Positions 54,294 to 63,753 of a DNA stretch of 64,000 bases are shown piece after piece. The stretch comes from Vicinamibacterales bacterium. Its GTDB lineage: Bacteria; Acidobacteriota; Vicinamibacteria; Vicinamibacterales; UBA8438. How positions within the stretch are numbered: the stretch's first letter is position 1; each line of letters begins with the position of its first letter. The stretch lies in contig CATQHX010000025.1 of assembly GCA_958296065.1 (NCBI GenBank), positions 62,001 to 126,000 of the forward strand. The letters are read 5' to 3'. The notes under the pieces were generated by a model that did no database searches, was not told the origin of the DNA, and saw nothing but the letters and a program-made list of their open reading frames with translations. A program made the position numbers and the translations under genes.

Positions 54294-56035
54294 CGAACCG
54301 TCTCCCGCGTCACTTCGTCGATCGAGGTCACGCCTTGTGCGATCTTGCGCAGTCCACTCCGGCGCAGCGTCAGCATCCCCTCTTCGATTGCGGCGGCCCG
54401 CAGGCCACGCCCCGTTCCGCCGGCGAGAATTCGCTCGCGCAGCCGGTCGGTCACCTCCAGCACTTCGTAGAGACCGATCCGACCCTTGTAGCCGGTCCCG
54501 TTGCACGCATCGCACCCGCTTCCCTTCATCGGCGTCACCATACGGGCCTCGTCATCGCCGAACCCGATTTCGACCAACGACGCCGGGCTTGCCGCCACTG
54601 GTGCCGCGCAGGCCCCGCATACCCGGCGAACGAGGCGTTGCGCGCAGATGAGGTTGACCGAGCCGGCAATCAGGAACGGCTCGATTCCCATGTTCAGGAG
54701 GCGGCTGACTGCGCTCGGTGCGTCATTGGTGTGCAGGGTGGACAACACCAGGTGACCGGTGAGCGCCGCCTTGACGGCGATCTCCGCGGTTTCGACGTCA
54801 CGGATCTCCCCGACGAGAATGACATTCGGATCCTGCCGCAGGAGCGCCCGGAGCACCGTGGCGAAGCTCAGCCCGATCGCCTCGCGAATCTGCACCTGAT
54901 TGACCCCCTCGATGTTGAACTCCACCGGATCCTCGGCGGTCACGATGTTCGTGTCCGAGCTGTTGAGTCCGGCAATCGAGGAATAGAGCGTGCTGGTCTT
55001 GCCGCTCCCGGTGGGCCCCGTCACCAGGACCATCCCCCAAGGCCGGTGGATGTTCTCGGTAAACCGCCGGAGCGACGCCTCTTCGAACCCGAGCTTCGTC
55101 ATGTCGAGCACGAGACGAGCGTGATCGAGCAGGCGCAGCACGATCTTCTCTCCGAAGAGCGTCGGCAGAGAGGAAACGCGCAGATCGATCGATTTCTTCG
55201 CGCTGCCGTCCCGGAAACGGATCCGGATCCGCCCATCCTGCGGCACGCGCCGCTCGGCGATGTCGAGGCTGGCCATCACCTTCAGCCGGGAGGTGATGGC
55301 ATCCCGCATGCGCTGGGGCGGCGTCATCACCTGATGCAGAACGCCGTCTATGCGGAACCGGATTCTGAGGTCTCTCTCGTAGGGCTCGACATGGATGTCG
55401 CTGACGTCGCGCTGCACGGCAAGCGTCAGGATGACGTTGACAAGCCGGACAGCGGGCGCCTGCCCGCGAGCCTCGTCCCCGGCCACGAGCTCGACATCCC
55501 GGGCGACGTCGGCGGACTGCGCTTCGTCCGGCCCGCCTCCCGAGGCCTCCATCTCGCGCACCGCAACGTCGAGGGCGCGCCCCCCGCCGTCGGCTTCGCC
55601 CGCGCCAGGGCCGCCATCGTAGTACCGGGCGATGGCCGCGGCCACGGCCGCCTCCGACGCCACCAGCGGCTCGACCGTACAACCGGTCCTGAAGCGCACG
55701 TCATCGAGGGCGGCCACGTCGCGCGGATCGGTCATCACGACCGTCAACGTCGCGCCGGAGCGCCGGAGCGGCACAATCCGATGCTTGCGGGCCGTGTCGG
55801 CCGGAATCAGCTCCAGGACGGCGGACTCGATCTCGAACCCGGAAAGGTCGATGGATCGCACACCGTACTGGGCGCCGCGCAGTGCGGCCATCTCCTCGGC
55901 CGGCAGGAATCCGAGTTGGACCAGAGCGGCGCCGAGATCGCCGCCGTTCGCCTCGCGAAACGCCCGCGCCTCTTCGAGCTGGGTCTGGGTGATGCGCCGC
56001 TTCTCGAGCAGCAGTTCGCCTAAACGGTCAGACAC
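54290..56035 (-). CDS. pilB: type IV pilus assembly ATPase PilB
   Basis: 581 aa (GTG start). Two N-terminal regulatory modules of the MshEN/GSPII_E_N type (RLGELLLEKRRITQTQLEEARAFREANGGDLGAALVQLGF...) precede the motor. Walker A is VLVTGPTGSGKTSTLYSSI, the Asp box is NIVTAEDPVEFNIEGVNQVQI, Walker B is DPNVILVGEIRDVETAEIAVKAALTGHLVLSTLHTNDA. A C4 zinc site follows in RRVCGACAAP and GSGCDACNGTGYKGR. First gene of the operon, with a promoter about 50 bp upstream. Confidence 0.96.
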   Translation of the reverse strand: MSDRLGELLLEKRRITQTQLEEARAFREANGGDLGAALVQLGFLPAEEMAALRGAQYGVRSIDLSGFEIESAVLELIPADTARKHRIVPLRRSGATLTVVMTDPRDVAALDDVRFRTGCTVEPLVASEAAVAAAIARYYDGGPGAGEADGGGRALDVAVREMEASGGGPDEAQSADVARDVELVAGDEARGQAPAVRLVNVILTLAVQRDVSDIHVEPYERDLRIRFRIDGVLHQVMTPPQRMRDAITSRLKVMASLDIAERRVPQDGRIRIRFRDGSAKKSIDLRVSSLPTLFGEKIVLRLLDHARLVLDMTKLGFEEASLRRFTENIHRPWGMVLVTGPTGSGKTSTLYSSIAGLNSSDTNIVTAEDPVEFNIEGVNQVQIREAIGLSFATVLRALLRQDPNVILVGEIRDVETAEIAVKAALTGHLVLSTLHTNDAPSAVSRLLNMGIEPFLIAGSVNLICAQRLVRRVCGACAAPVAASPASLVEIGFGDDEARMVTPMKGSGCDACNGTGYKGRIGLYEVLEVTDRLRERILAGGTGRGLRAAAIEEGMLTLRRSGLRKIAQGVTSIDEVTRETVR

Positions 56036-56086
56036 CGGGACATCGTCATCTTCCCGGAGGTCCGAAGGTGAGCAGGGGGTAACTCC

Positions 56087-56115
56087 ATTGTAGGAGCTTG
56101 CGCGTCAGAACGCAA
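56087..56115 (-). promoter_or_regulatory. promoter of the pil operon
   Basis: Minus strand: TTGCGT (56115-56110), a 17-bp spacer, TACAAT (56092-56087). It would give a leader of about 45 nt before pilB. Confidence 0.6.
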
Positions 56116-56147
56116 CGAAGCGAGTTCCGACGCGCAGGCAGCCGCGA

Positions 56148-56699
56148 TCAACCGACCATGACGGCCGCGGCAATCACCGTCGTCCAGAGTCCGTTCCGCT
56201 CGCCGATCGCCGTTTGCGTGACATGCTGGGTCCGGACAATCTGGTTCGACAACCGCCAGACCTCCTTGTTCTCGTCCCAGCTCTTCTCCGGATCGAACTT
56301 CAGCCCCAGGGTCGTCGCCAGCATCTCCGCGGCGAGGTCCTCCGCGTAGTCTCCGGCCGTCTCCTCGTCCTCGCCGAAGCTGTGGTGCTCCGAGAGGTAG
56401 CCGTACAGACTGGGGTCGCGCGGGATCGCCACTCCCACCGTTGCCGCGATGAGACGCTGCGGCTCCTTGGTCGCCGCCTCGGACATGACCACGAAGGTCA
56501 CCTGCCCGGGCTGCAGACGCTGCACTCCCTCTTCGCGCGGAAGAATCCGGCATCCCGGGGGAAAAATGCTCGAGACCCGAACCACGTTGCAGGCGGCGAT
56601 CCCCGCCGAGCGCAACGCCAGCTCGAACGAGGTCAGCTTCTCGCGGTGCGTGCCGACGCCCTTCGTGAAGAAGAGCTCGCGGGGTACCAGTCCAAACAC
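56148..56699 (-). CDS. pyruvoyl-dependent arginine decarboxylase
   Basis: 183 aa. It converts arginine to agmatine for polyamine synthesis or acid response, using a pyruvoyl group made by self-cleavage. The cleavage region is CNVVRVSSIFPPGCRI (Ser-Ser; the second Ser becomes pyruvoyl). The family features KGVGTHREKLTSFELALRSAGI, FVVMSEAA and YLSEHHSFGEDEETAGDYAEDLAAEMLATTLG are all visible. This archaeal-type enzyme also occurs in some bacteria. It is upstream of the pil promoter on the same strand but not obviously part of that operon. Confidence 0.9.
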   Translation of the reverse strand: MFGLVPRELFFTKGVGTHREKLTSFELALRSAGIAACNVVRVSSIFPPGCRILPREEGVQRLQPGQVTFVVMSEAATKEPQRLIAATVGVAIPRDPSLYGYLSEHHSFGEDEETAGDYAEDLAAEMLATTLGLKFDPEKSWDENKEVWRLSNQIVRTQHVTQTAIGERNGLWTTVIAAAVMVG

Positions 56700-56913
56700 G
56701 GGAATCCGGACGCCGGAGGTCCAGCGCCACCAGTGAGCGACGCATCCTATGGTACGGCTCGCACCCTGTCAAGGCGGCGTGGCCGGCATGAAACTTCCCC
56801 GCCAGCCAAACGTATCAAGCGGATGTGGACGCGGGGGGCACAGGCACATTTCAGCGTCATCGACGCGCCGCTGGCCGGGACACGGACTCCCGGGGCGCTA
56901 GAATGGAGAGATC

Positions 56914-57648
56914 ATGCAGGCTCGGAACGGGTTGAACGGCGAGCCGCCGGTCGAGCGCCTCGGCCTGATCAGCCGCCTGCTCGGCACCCTCACGTCGCCC
57001 CGCGAGACGTTCGAGCGCGTGATGGTCGACCCGCGCTGGGTCGGGGTTCTGGTGCTGGGCGTCGTCGGCGCGGCGGTGCTGAGCAGCCTGCTCCTGACCG
57101 CCGACTTCGCGCAACGGGCCCTGCTCGAACAGCAGCTCTCCTCGATGGAGTCCTTCGGGGCCCCGGTGACCGATGAGGTTCGAGCCGAGATGGAGCAGGG
57201 CAGCCGGTTCGCCGCGTACACCACGTTCGGCTCCATGCTGGTCGGCGTGCCGATCTTCTGCGTGGTTCTGGCCGGGATGCTGCACGGCGTCGGCTACGGC
57301 CTGCTGGGCGGGGAAGCGAGCTTCGGGCAGGTCTTCGCCGTCGTCGCTCACGCCGGCCTGGTGTTCCTGGTGCAGCAGCTCGTCGCCGTCCCGCTAAACT
57401 ATGCGCGCGAGGCGATTACGTCGCCCACCACGCTGGCCGCCTTCGCGCCGATGCTCGACGACGACGCGTTCGCCCACAAGCTGCTCGGCACCATCGACCT
57501 CGTAAACGTGTGGTGGATCATGCTGTTGTCTATCGGTCTGGCCGTCGCCTGGAAGCGCCGGACGGCCCCGATCGCCACCGCCCTGTTCGGCATCTACGCC
57601 GGCATCGTTCTGATCATCGCAGTACTGCGCACGAATTTCGGTTTCTGA
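56914..57648 (+). CDS. YIP1 family membrane protein
   Basis: 244 aa with about five membrane segments (VGVLVLGVVGAAVLSSLLLT; GSMLVGVPIFCVVLAGMLHGVGYGLLGG; FAVVAHAGLVFLVQQLVAVPL; LVNVWWIMLLSIGLAVAW; TALFGIYAGIVLIIAVL). The N-terminal sequence SRLLGTLTSPRETFERVMVDPRWVGVLVL is the hallmark of bacterial Yip1-domain proteins. The role is not established. It is followed 2 bp later by the adaptor gene, so it is probably part of the export operon. Confidence 0.85.
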   Translation: MQARNGLNGEPPVERLGLISRLLGTLTSPRETFERVMVDPRWVGVLVLGVVGAAVLSSLLLTADFAQRALLEQQLSSMESFGAPVTDEVRAEMEQGSRFAAYTTFGSMLVGVPIFCVVLAGMLHGVGYGLLGGEASFGQVFAVVAHAGLVFLVQQLVAVPLNYAREAITSPTTLAAFAPMLDDDAFAHKLLGTIDLVNVWWIMLLSIGLAVAWKRRTAPIATALFGIYAGIVLIIAVLRTNFGF

Positions 57649-57650
57649 AC

Positions 57651-58994
57651 ATGTCGAGAAAGCTACTCATCGGCGGACTGATCGTCCTGATCGGCGCCGC
57701 GCTCGTGGCCGTCAATCTCCTGTTCGAACGCTCCGACGCGGCGGAAGTCGACGTCGAGGCGATCGAGCGGCGCGATCTGGTCGCGATCGCCTCCGCGCCC
57801 GGCACCATCCAACCGCAACTCTCGGTCGACATGAGCGCCAGCACGATGGGCCGGGTCACGCGCCTGGCGGTCGACGAGGGCGAGCGGGTCACGGCCGGAC
57901 AGTTCCTGCTCCAGATCGATCCGGAGAACCTTCAGGCGATAGTCAACCGCGGCCAGGCGTCCCTCGACGCGACCGTCTCGGCCCACGAGCAGGCGCAGGT
58001 GGCCGTGGAGACGGCCCGCGTCAACCTCGAGGTCGCCCGCGAGAACCTGGAGCGCCAGGCCGATCTCTGGTCGTTGCGTCTCGTCTCCCGCGAGGCCTAC
58101 GAACAAGCGACGGCCGACGTCGAGCTGCGGGAGACCGAGCTCAAGGCCCGGGAGGTCGACGTCGAGGGAGCGGCGCAGCGCATTCTCCAGGAACGGGCGA
58201 CGCTCGACAGCGCGCGCTACGACCTCACGCAGGTGACCATCACCTCGCCAATCGACGGCATCGTGACCCGGCGCAACATCGAAGAGGGGGAAACGGTCGT
58301 CATCGGCACGATGAACAACCCCGGAACGGTGCTGCTGACAATCGCGGACTTCTCGGTTCTCGAAGCCGAGATCGAAGTCGACGAGACCGACATCCCGGCC
58401 GTGCGGCTCGGGCAGCCGGTCGAGATCACGATCGACGCGCTGCCGGACCGCACCTACACCGGGCGCGTAACCGAGATTGGCAACAGCCCGATCCAGAATC
58501 AGAACGCGGCCGCCGGCGCCACGCAGGAGGCGACCAACTTCCTGGTGGTCGTCGTTGTCGACGGCGACATACCCGGCGTGCGGCCCGGCTTCACCTGCAC
58601 GGCGGAGATCACGACGGCGACCCGCACCGCATCGCTGGCCGTTCCCATCCAGGCGACCACCGTGCGCGAGGTCGAGCTGGACGCGTCCGGCCGGATCGTG
58701 CGGCAAGTCGATGACGGCGGGTCGGGCGTCATCTCCCGCACCGCCTCCGCCTCCTCCGATCCGGCGCTGGCCGGCGGAGAGACCACGAGGGAAGAGCGGG
58801 AGGGAGTATTCGCGGTCCGCCAGGGGCGCGCGGTCTTCGTGCCGGTGACCACCGGCATCGCCGGCGAGCGCTACTTCGAGGCCCTGAGCGGCCTGGAGGA
58901 AGGGGACCTCGTGATCACCGGTCCGTTCGAGGTGGTCCGCAACCTCGACGACGGCGACCCGGTGGATCCCAATGAAGCTGATTCTGATTCATGA
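57651..58994 (+). CDS. MacA/HlyD-type periplasmic adaptor
   Basis: 447 aa from ATG 57651. One N-terminal TM anchor (LLIGGLIVLIGAALVAVNLLF) is followed by a lipoyl half (LVAIASAPGTIQPQLSVDMSASTMGRVTRLAVDEGERVTAGQFLLQID) and a long coiled-coil hairpin (residues about 100-190). The second lipoyl half is YDLTQVTITSPIDGIVTRRNIEEGETVVIG, and beta-barrel domains follow (EAEIEVDETDIPAVRLGQPVEITIDALPDRTYTGRVTEIG). It links an inner-membrane transporter to an outer-membrane channel. Its end overlaps the first permease by 23 bp. Confidence 0.9.
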   Translation: MSRKLLIGGLIVLIGAALVAVNLLFERSDAAEVDVEAIERRDLVAIASAPGTIQPQLSVDMSASTMGRVTRLAVDEGERVTAGQFLLQIDPENLQAIVNRGQASLDATVSAHEQAQVAVETARVNLEVARENLERQADLWSLRLVSREAYEQATADVELRETELKAREVDVEGAAQRILQERATLDSARYDLTQVTITSPIDGIVTRRNIEEGETVVIGTMNNPGTVLLTIADFSVLEAEIEVDETDIPAVRLGQPVEITIDALPDRTYTGRVTEIGNSPIQNQNAAAGATQEATNFLVVVVVDGDIPGVRPGFTCTAEITTATRTASLAVPIQATTVREVELDASGRIVRQVDDGGSGVISRTASASSDPALAGGETTREEREGVFAVRQGRAVFVPVTTGIAGERYFEALSGLEEGDLVITGPFEVVRNLDDGDPVDPNEADSDS

Positions 58995-60204
58995 GATGCT
59001 CCGGATCGCGCTCGGCGCGATCTGGACCAACAAGCTCCGTTCCTTCCTGACGATCCTCGGGAACGTCGTCGCCGTCACGTCGATCATCACCCTCGTCTCC
59101 TTGATCCAGGGCATCACCGAAGAGGTCAAGGATGTGATCCTCTCGGACGTGGGCGCCGACGCGTTCCTGGTCGACCGCCGCGGCATCATGATGAGCGAGG
59201 AGGACTTGGAGCGGACGCGCAACAACCCGCGGATCACCCTCCACGACGCGGAGGCCATCCGGCGCTTCGCCTCCAATGTCACCGCGGTCATGGCCTTCGG
59301 ACGCCGCAGCGGAGAGGTGCGCTACCGCCAGCACGTGCTCGAGTCGGTCCAGATCCAGGGCGTGACCGAGGAGTTCATCCGGTTTTCCACATTCAACGCC
59401 GAGATCGGACGGCTGATGACTCCCACCGAGGTCCGCCGCAGGCGCAACGTCGCGGTCCTCGGATGGGACACCGCCGACCGCCTGTTCGGCGCACTCGATC
59501 CGATCGACAGGCAAGTGAGGATCCGCGGGGTGCCGTTCCGTGTCGTCGGCGTGAGCCGGCCCCAGGGTTCGTCCTTCGGACAATCGCAGGACGAGTTCGC
59601 CGTCATTCCACTGGGCGCGTTCCAGCGGCTCTTCGGCAGCCGCACCTCGCTCGGGCTCCGTGTCCAACCGGCGGATCCGGCCGAGATCGACCGGGCGATC
59701 GGCGAGGCCACGGTCGCCCTGCGGATCGAGCGGCGCCTGAAAGCGACCGAGGACGACAACTTCGGGATCTTCACGTCCGCGACCGCCCTCCGCATCTTCA
59801 ACCAGGCCACCACCGGCATCTTTGCGGTGCTGGTCGGCGTCGTGGGCCTCGCGCTCGTCGTCGCCGGCATCGTGATCATGAACATCATGCTGATGGCGGT
59901 ATCGGAGCGGACCCGGGAGATCGGTCTGCGCAAGGCGCTCGGCGCCCGGCGACAGGACATCCTGTGGCAGATGCTGTCCGAATCGGTAGCGCTGTCCGTG
60001 CTCGGCGGCGTTGCGGGCACGACGCTCGGCGCGGCCGCGGCGCTCGCGCTCGACCGGTTCGCCCCGGTGCCTGCCGTCGTGCACCCCTGGTCGGTGATTC
60101 TCGCCATCACGATGACCGCCGGCGTCGGACTCTTCTTCGGGCTGTACCCCGCGGCGCGGGCGGCGGCTCTCGACCCGATCGACGCGCTCGGGAGGGCCGA
60201 CTGA
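58972..60204 (+). CDS. MacB-type ABC transporter permease 1
   Basis: 410 aa. An N-terminal TM helix after ALGAIWTNKLRSFLTILGNVVAVTSIITLVSLIQG (MacB_PCD start), a periplasmic domain of about 220 residues, then three TM helices in the FtsX domain. These include TTGIFAVLVGVVGLALVVAGIVIMNIMLMAVSERTREIGLRKALGARRQDILWQMLSESVALSVLGGVAG, with the conserved EIGLRKALGA(R/S)...I coupling helix. The N-terminal ATPase domain of true MacB is absent, and no separate ATPase gene is in the window. Confidence 0.9.
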   Translation: MKLILIHEMLRIALGAIWTNKLRSFLTILGNVVAVTSIITLVSLIQGITEEVKDVILSDVGADAFLVDRRGIMMSEEDLERTRNNPRITLHDAEAIRRFASNVTAVMAFGRRSGEVRYRQHVLESVQIQGVTEEFIRFSTFNAEIGRLMTPTEVRRRRNVAVLGWDTADRLFGALDPIDRQVRIRGVPFRVVGVSRPQGSSFGQSQDEFAVIPLGAFQRLFGSRTSLGLRVQPADPAEIDRAIGEATVALRIERRLKATEDDNFGIFTSATALRIFNQATTGIFAVLVGVVGLALVVAGIVIMNIMLMAVSERTREIGLRKALGARRQDILWQMLSESVALSVLGGVAGTTLGAAAALALDRFAPVPAVVHPWSVILAITMTAGVGLFFGLYPAARAAALDPIDALGRAD

Positions 60205-61487
60205 TGCGCGGATCGCTCCTGCGGGAAATCGTGGTGATGGCGCTCACAACCATCCGGACGCAGAAGATGCGTTCCGGCCTGACGATCCTCGGCATCGTCA
60301 TCGGCATCACCGCGATCGTCGGAATGACGTCGCTCATCCGCGGGTTCGACGAATCGCTGCGCGACAGCATCCGCGAGATCGGCCCCGACACGATCTTCGT
60401 CGCGCAGTTCTCCGCCGTGAGCATGATGTCCGGCGCCGACTTCAACGAGCTCATCAAGCGGCCGACCCTTACGCCGGCCGACGCCCGCGCCATCGAGCGG
60501 CAAGCCGAATCGATCGCCCAGGTGAACATCACGATCGGCGAGGGCGGGCCCGGCTCGACGCGTAGACGCCTCTTCTACGGGGGCGAGCGTACGAAGCTGC
60601 TCACGATCACCGGCACCACGCACAACTATCCGGACGTGTTTCACATCACCGTCGAGCAGGGACGCTTCTTCACCGAAGGCGAGGTGAGCCACCGCCGTCG
60701 GGTCGTGGTGCTGGGCCAGACGCCGTACCTGGCACTCTTTCCGAACGTAGACCCGATCGGCAAGACGGTACGGATCGGCAACCAGCCCTACACGGTCATC
60801 GGCGTGATGGGCGCGCGGCCTGGCATCGGCCAGTTGGACGCCGGCCAGGACGATATCGCAGTAATCCCGCACAGCGCCTATCAGCGGCAGTTCGGCGTCC
60901 GTCTCACGCGATCGCGGCGCGGCCGGTTGCAGTTCCTGATGATCGCCGCCGTGCCGCGCGAGGGAGTGGCGCGCGAGGACGCACTTCGCGACGTCACGGA
61001 GGTGATGCGCATCCGGCACGGCCTGCGCCTCGACGAACCGAACGACTTCGACCTCATGACGCAGGACGCGGCCCTCCGGCTGTGGGATCAGGTCAGCAGC
61101 GCGACGTTCCTCGCCCTGGTCGCCATCTCTTCCATCGCGCTCCTCGTCGGCGGCATCGGGGTAATGGCGATCATGACGATCTCCGTCAAGGAGCGGACGC
61201 GCGAGATCGGCACCCGCAAGGCCATCGGCGCGCGGCGGCGGGAGATTCTCTGGCAGTTCCTCCTCGAGGCGGTGTTCCTGACCGCCATCGGCGGCGTCCT
61301 CGGCATCCTCTTCGGCAGCGGGATCGGGATGGGCGTGCACTACGCCACCGCTTTCCCGGTATCCCTGCCCTGGTGGTCGTTCGCTATCGGCATCGGCTTC
61401 TCGGCGACGGTGGGCATCGTGTTCGGCATCGTGCCGGCGATCCGCGCCTCCGGACTCGATCCGATCGAGGCGCTGCGCTACGAGTAG
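60204..61487 (+). CDS. MacB-type ABC transporter permease 2
   Basis: 427 aa from ATG 60204, overlapping the stop of permease 1 (TGATG). Same architecture: LTTIRTQKMRSGLTILGIVIGITAIVGMTSLIRGF at the N-terminus, a periplasmic domain with FFTEGEVSHRRRVVVLG and GKTVRIGNQPYTVIGVMG, and the C-terminal FtsX part IMTISVKERTREIGTRKAIGARRREILWQFLLEAVFLTAIGGVLG. With permease 1 it should form a heterodimer fed by an ATPase encoded elsewhere. It ends the operon YIP1-adaptor-permease-permease. Confidence 0.9.
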   Translation: MRGSLLREIVVMALTTIRTQKMRSGLTILGIVIGITAIVGMTSLIRGFDESLRDSIREIGPDTIFVAQFSAVSMMSGADFNELIKRPTLTPADARAIERQAESIAQVNITIGEGGPGSTRRRLFYGGERTKLLTITGTTHNYPDVFHITVEQGRFFTEGEVSHRRRVVVLGQTPYLALFPNVDPIGKTVRIGNQPYTVIGVMGARPGIGQLDAGQDDIAVIPHSAYQRQFGVRLTRSRRGRLQFLMIAAVPREGVAREDALRDVTEVMRIRHGLRLDEPNDFDLMTQDAALRLWDQVSSATFLALVAISSIALLVGGIGVMAIMTISVKERTREIGTRKAIGARRREILWQFLLEAVFLTAIGGVLGILFGSGIGMGVHYATAFPVSLPWWSFAIGIGFSATVGIVFGIVPAIRASGLDPIEALRYE

Positions 61488-61649
61488 CCGCACCTACTTG
61501 AGCCGGCCGGCCAGTCGCAGTACGATTACTGGTTTGATCCGGGGCAGCCCGAAGCGCTCGGCCCGCATCGCGTTCCCGATACAACCTTGAACGCACGACG
61601 GCGAGCCGGCTGCCCTTCCCGGAGGCGTGCTCGAAGGAGGTTACTGTCG

Positions 61650-63746
61650 ATGAAGGTCTATGACGCGTCGAACATCCGCAACGTGGCGGTCGTCGGGCAC
61701 AGCGGTTCCGGCAAGACACAACTCGTGTCCGCGATGCTGTTCGGCGCGAAGATGGTCAACCGCCTCGGGAAGGTCAACGATGGCACGACGGTCACCGACT
61801 TCGACGAGGACGAGATCAACCGCAAGCACACGCTGGCGGCGAGCGTCGCGTTCGCCGAGTGGCGCTCCACGAAGATCAACCTGATCGATACCCCCGGCAT
61901 GAGCAATTTCCTGAGCGACACGCGGGCGGCCCTGCGTGTGGCCGACGCCGCCCTCGTCGTCGTCGACGCGGTAGCCGGCGTCGAGGTGCAGACCGAGAAG
62001 GTCTGGAGCATCGCCAACGAGCTCGGATTGCCTTGCCTGGTAGTGCTCAACCTGCTCGATCGCGAACGCGCGAGCTTCGAGCGCGCGCTCGAATCGGTGC
62101 AGGGAAGCCTGGGCCGGGAAGTGGTACCGATCCAGCTTCCGATCGGTTCGGAACGGGACTTCCGGGGCGCGGTCGATCTCGTCGGCATGCAGGGCATGAC
62201 CTTCCCGGTCGACGGCAGCGGAACGGTCGCGACGGGAGACGTTGCCGGGGAGCTGGCCGGCCCGGCGGAAACCGCCCGCGAGGCGCTGATCGAGATGGTC
62301 GCGGAAGCCGACGAGGCGCTCATGGAGCGCTTCTTCGAGGAGGGCACCCTCACGCAGGACGAGATCGAGGGCGGGCTGCGCGCGGCGACCCGGAATCGGC
62401 AGATGTTCCCCCTCGTCTGCACGTCGGCACAGGCCAACATCGGCGTCGGGCCTCTGCTGGACACGATCCGCGCCTGTCTCCCGGCTGCCGCCGATCATCC
62501 GCTCCCTGCGACCGATCCCGAGAGCGGAGAGCCGCAGACCTACGACGCTGGAGACGGAGCTCCGGCTGCCGCGTTCGTCTGGAAGACCATCGCCGACCCC
62601 TTCGCCGGGCGCATCACGATGTTCCGGGTCGCGGCGGGCACGCTCAAGGCCGATACCAGCGTGCACAACGTCACCCGCGACGACGGCGAGCGTTTCGGGA
62701 CCTTGGCCATCATGCAGGGCAAGACGCAGCATCCGGTGCCGGAACTGAAGGCGGGCGATCTCGGGGCCGTCGCCAAGCTGAAGGAGACGCACACGAGCGA
62801 TACGCTCGGCGAGAAGGGCAGCCCGATACGCTTCGCCCCCATCGCCTTCGCCGACCCGGTCCTGTCCTATGCCATCGAGCCGAAGAGCCGCGGCGACGAG
62901 GAGAAGATCAGCGGCGCGCTGCAGCGCCTGCGAGAAGAAGACCCCACCATCCAGTACACCCGCGATCCCCAGACCAGACAACTCCTGCTCTCCGGCCAGG
63001 GGCAACTGCACATCGAGGTCACCGTCGCCAAGCTGAAGCGGCGGTTCGGGGTCGGGGTCAACCTGAAGCTGCCACGAATCCCTTACCGGGAGACGATCAT
63101 GGCCGCGACCGAAGCGCACGGCCGGCACAAGAAGCAGTCCGGCGGCCACGGACAGTTCGGCGATTGCAAGATCCGGGTCGAGCCGCTCCCGCGGGGAGAA
63201 GACTTCGCGTTCGTGGACGAGATCTTCGGCGGGTCCATCCCTCGGCAGTTCATTCCTGCCGTCGAGAAGGGAATTCAGGAGGCCCGTACGAAGGGCTACC
63301 TCGCCGGGTATCCGATGGTCGACTTCAAGGTGACGCTGCACGACGGGCAGTTCCACTCGGTCGACTCGAACGAGATGTCGTTCAAGATGGCTGGGCGCCT
63401 CGCCTTCCGCGACGCGATGGAACGCGCCAGACCGACGCTGCTCGAACCGGTCATGAACGTCGAGGTCTACGCGCCGGGCGACTTCGCGGGCGACCTCATG
63501 GGCGACCTGAACGGGCGGCGCGGCCGGATCGGCGGCATGGAGCCGCGCGGTGCGTCGACGATCATCAAGGCACAGGTACCGATGTCGGAGATGCTGACCT
63601 ACGAGCAGCAGTTGACCTCCGCCACCGGCGGCAGAGGGTCGTACCACATGGAATTCTCGCACTACGAGGAAGTGCCGGCGCACCTCCACGCCAAGATCGT
63701 GGCCGATTCGAAATCCGAAGCAGGGGATGCCACGGACGACGAATAG
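61650..63746 (+). CDS. elongation factor G-like protein (EF-G2 type)
   Basis: 698 aa from ATG 61650 (AAGGAGG with 9-bp spacing). The full EF-G domain order is present, including the domain IV loop HKKQSGGHGQFGDCKIRVEPL and the domain V end. The G domain departs from true EF-G: the P-loop reads GHSGSGKTQ instead of GHVDAGKTT, G3 reads DTPGMSNF instead of DTPGHVDF, and the guanine-specifying NKxD is NLLD (about residues 134-137). It resembles the FusA2/EF-G-like paralogues whose role is unsettled, rather than the main translocase. Convergent with rplQ, with 7 bp between stops. Confidence 0.9.
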   Translation: MKVYDASNIRNVAVVGHSGSGKTQLVSAMLFGAKMVNRLGKVNDGTTVTDFDEDEINRKHTLAASVAFAEWRSTKINLIDTPGMSNFLSDTRAALRVADAALVVVDAVAGVEVQTEKVWSIANELGLPCLVVLNLLDRERASFERALESVQGSLGREVVPIQLPIGSERDFRGAVDLVGMQGMTFPVDGSGTVATGDVAGELAGPAETAREALIEMVAEADEALMERFFEEGTLTQDEIEGGLRAATRNRQMFPLVCTSAQANIGVGPLLDTIRACLPAAADHPLPATDPESGEPQTYDAGDGAPAAAFVWKTIADPFAGRITMFRVAAGTLKADTSVHNVTRDDGERFGTLAIMQGKTQHPVPELKAGDLGAVAKLKETHTSDTLGEKGSPIRFAPIAFADPVLSYAIEPKSRGDEEKISGALQRLREEDPTIQYTRDPQTRQLLLSGQGQLHIEVTVAKLKRRFGVGVNLKLPRIPYRETIMAATEAHGRHKKQSGGHGQFGDCKIRVEPLPRGEDFAFVDEIFGGSIPRQFIPAVEKGIQEARTKGYLAGYPMVDFKVTLHDGQFHSVDSNEMSFKMAGRLAFRDAMERARPTLLEPVMNVEVYAPGDFAGDLMGDLNGRRGRIGGMEPRGASTIIKAQVPMSEMLTYEQQLTSATGGRGSYHMEFSHYEEVPAHLHAKIVADSKSEAGDATDDE

Positions 63747-63753
63747 CGCGGTC

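Noticed and set aside
59322-61493. 723-codon minus-strand ORF opposite the permease genes
   Set aside because: Antisense shadow; the plus strand has clear MacB/FtsX motifs.
61641-63689. 682-codon minus-strand ORF opposite EF-G2
   Set aside because: Antisense shadow; no recognisable protein sequence.
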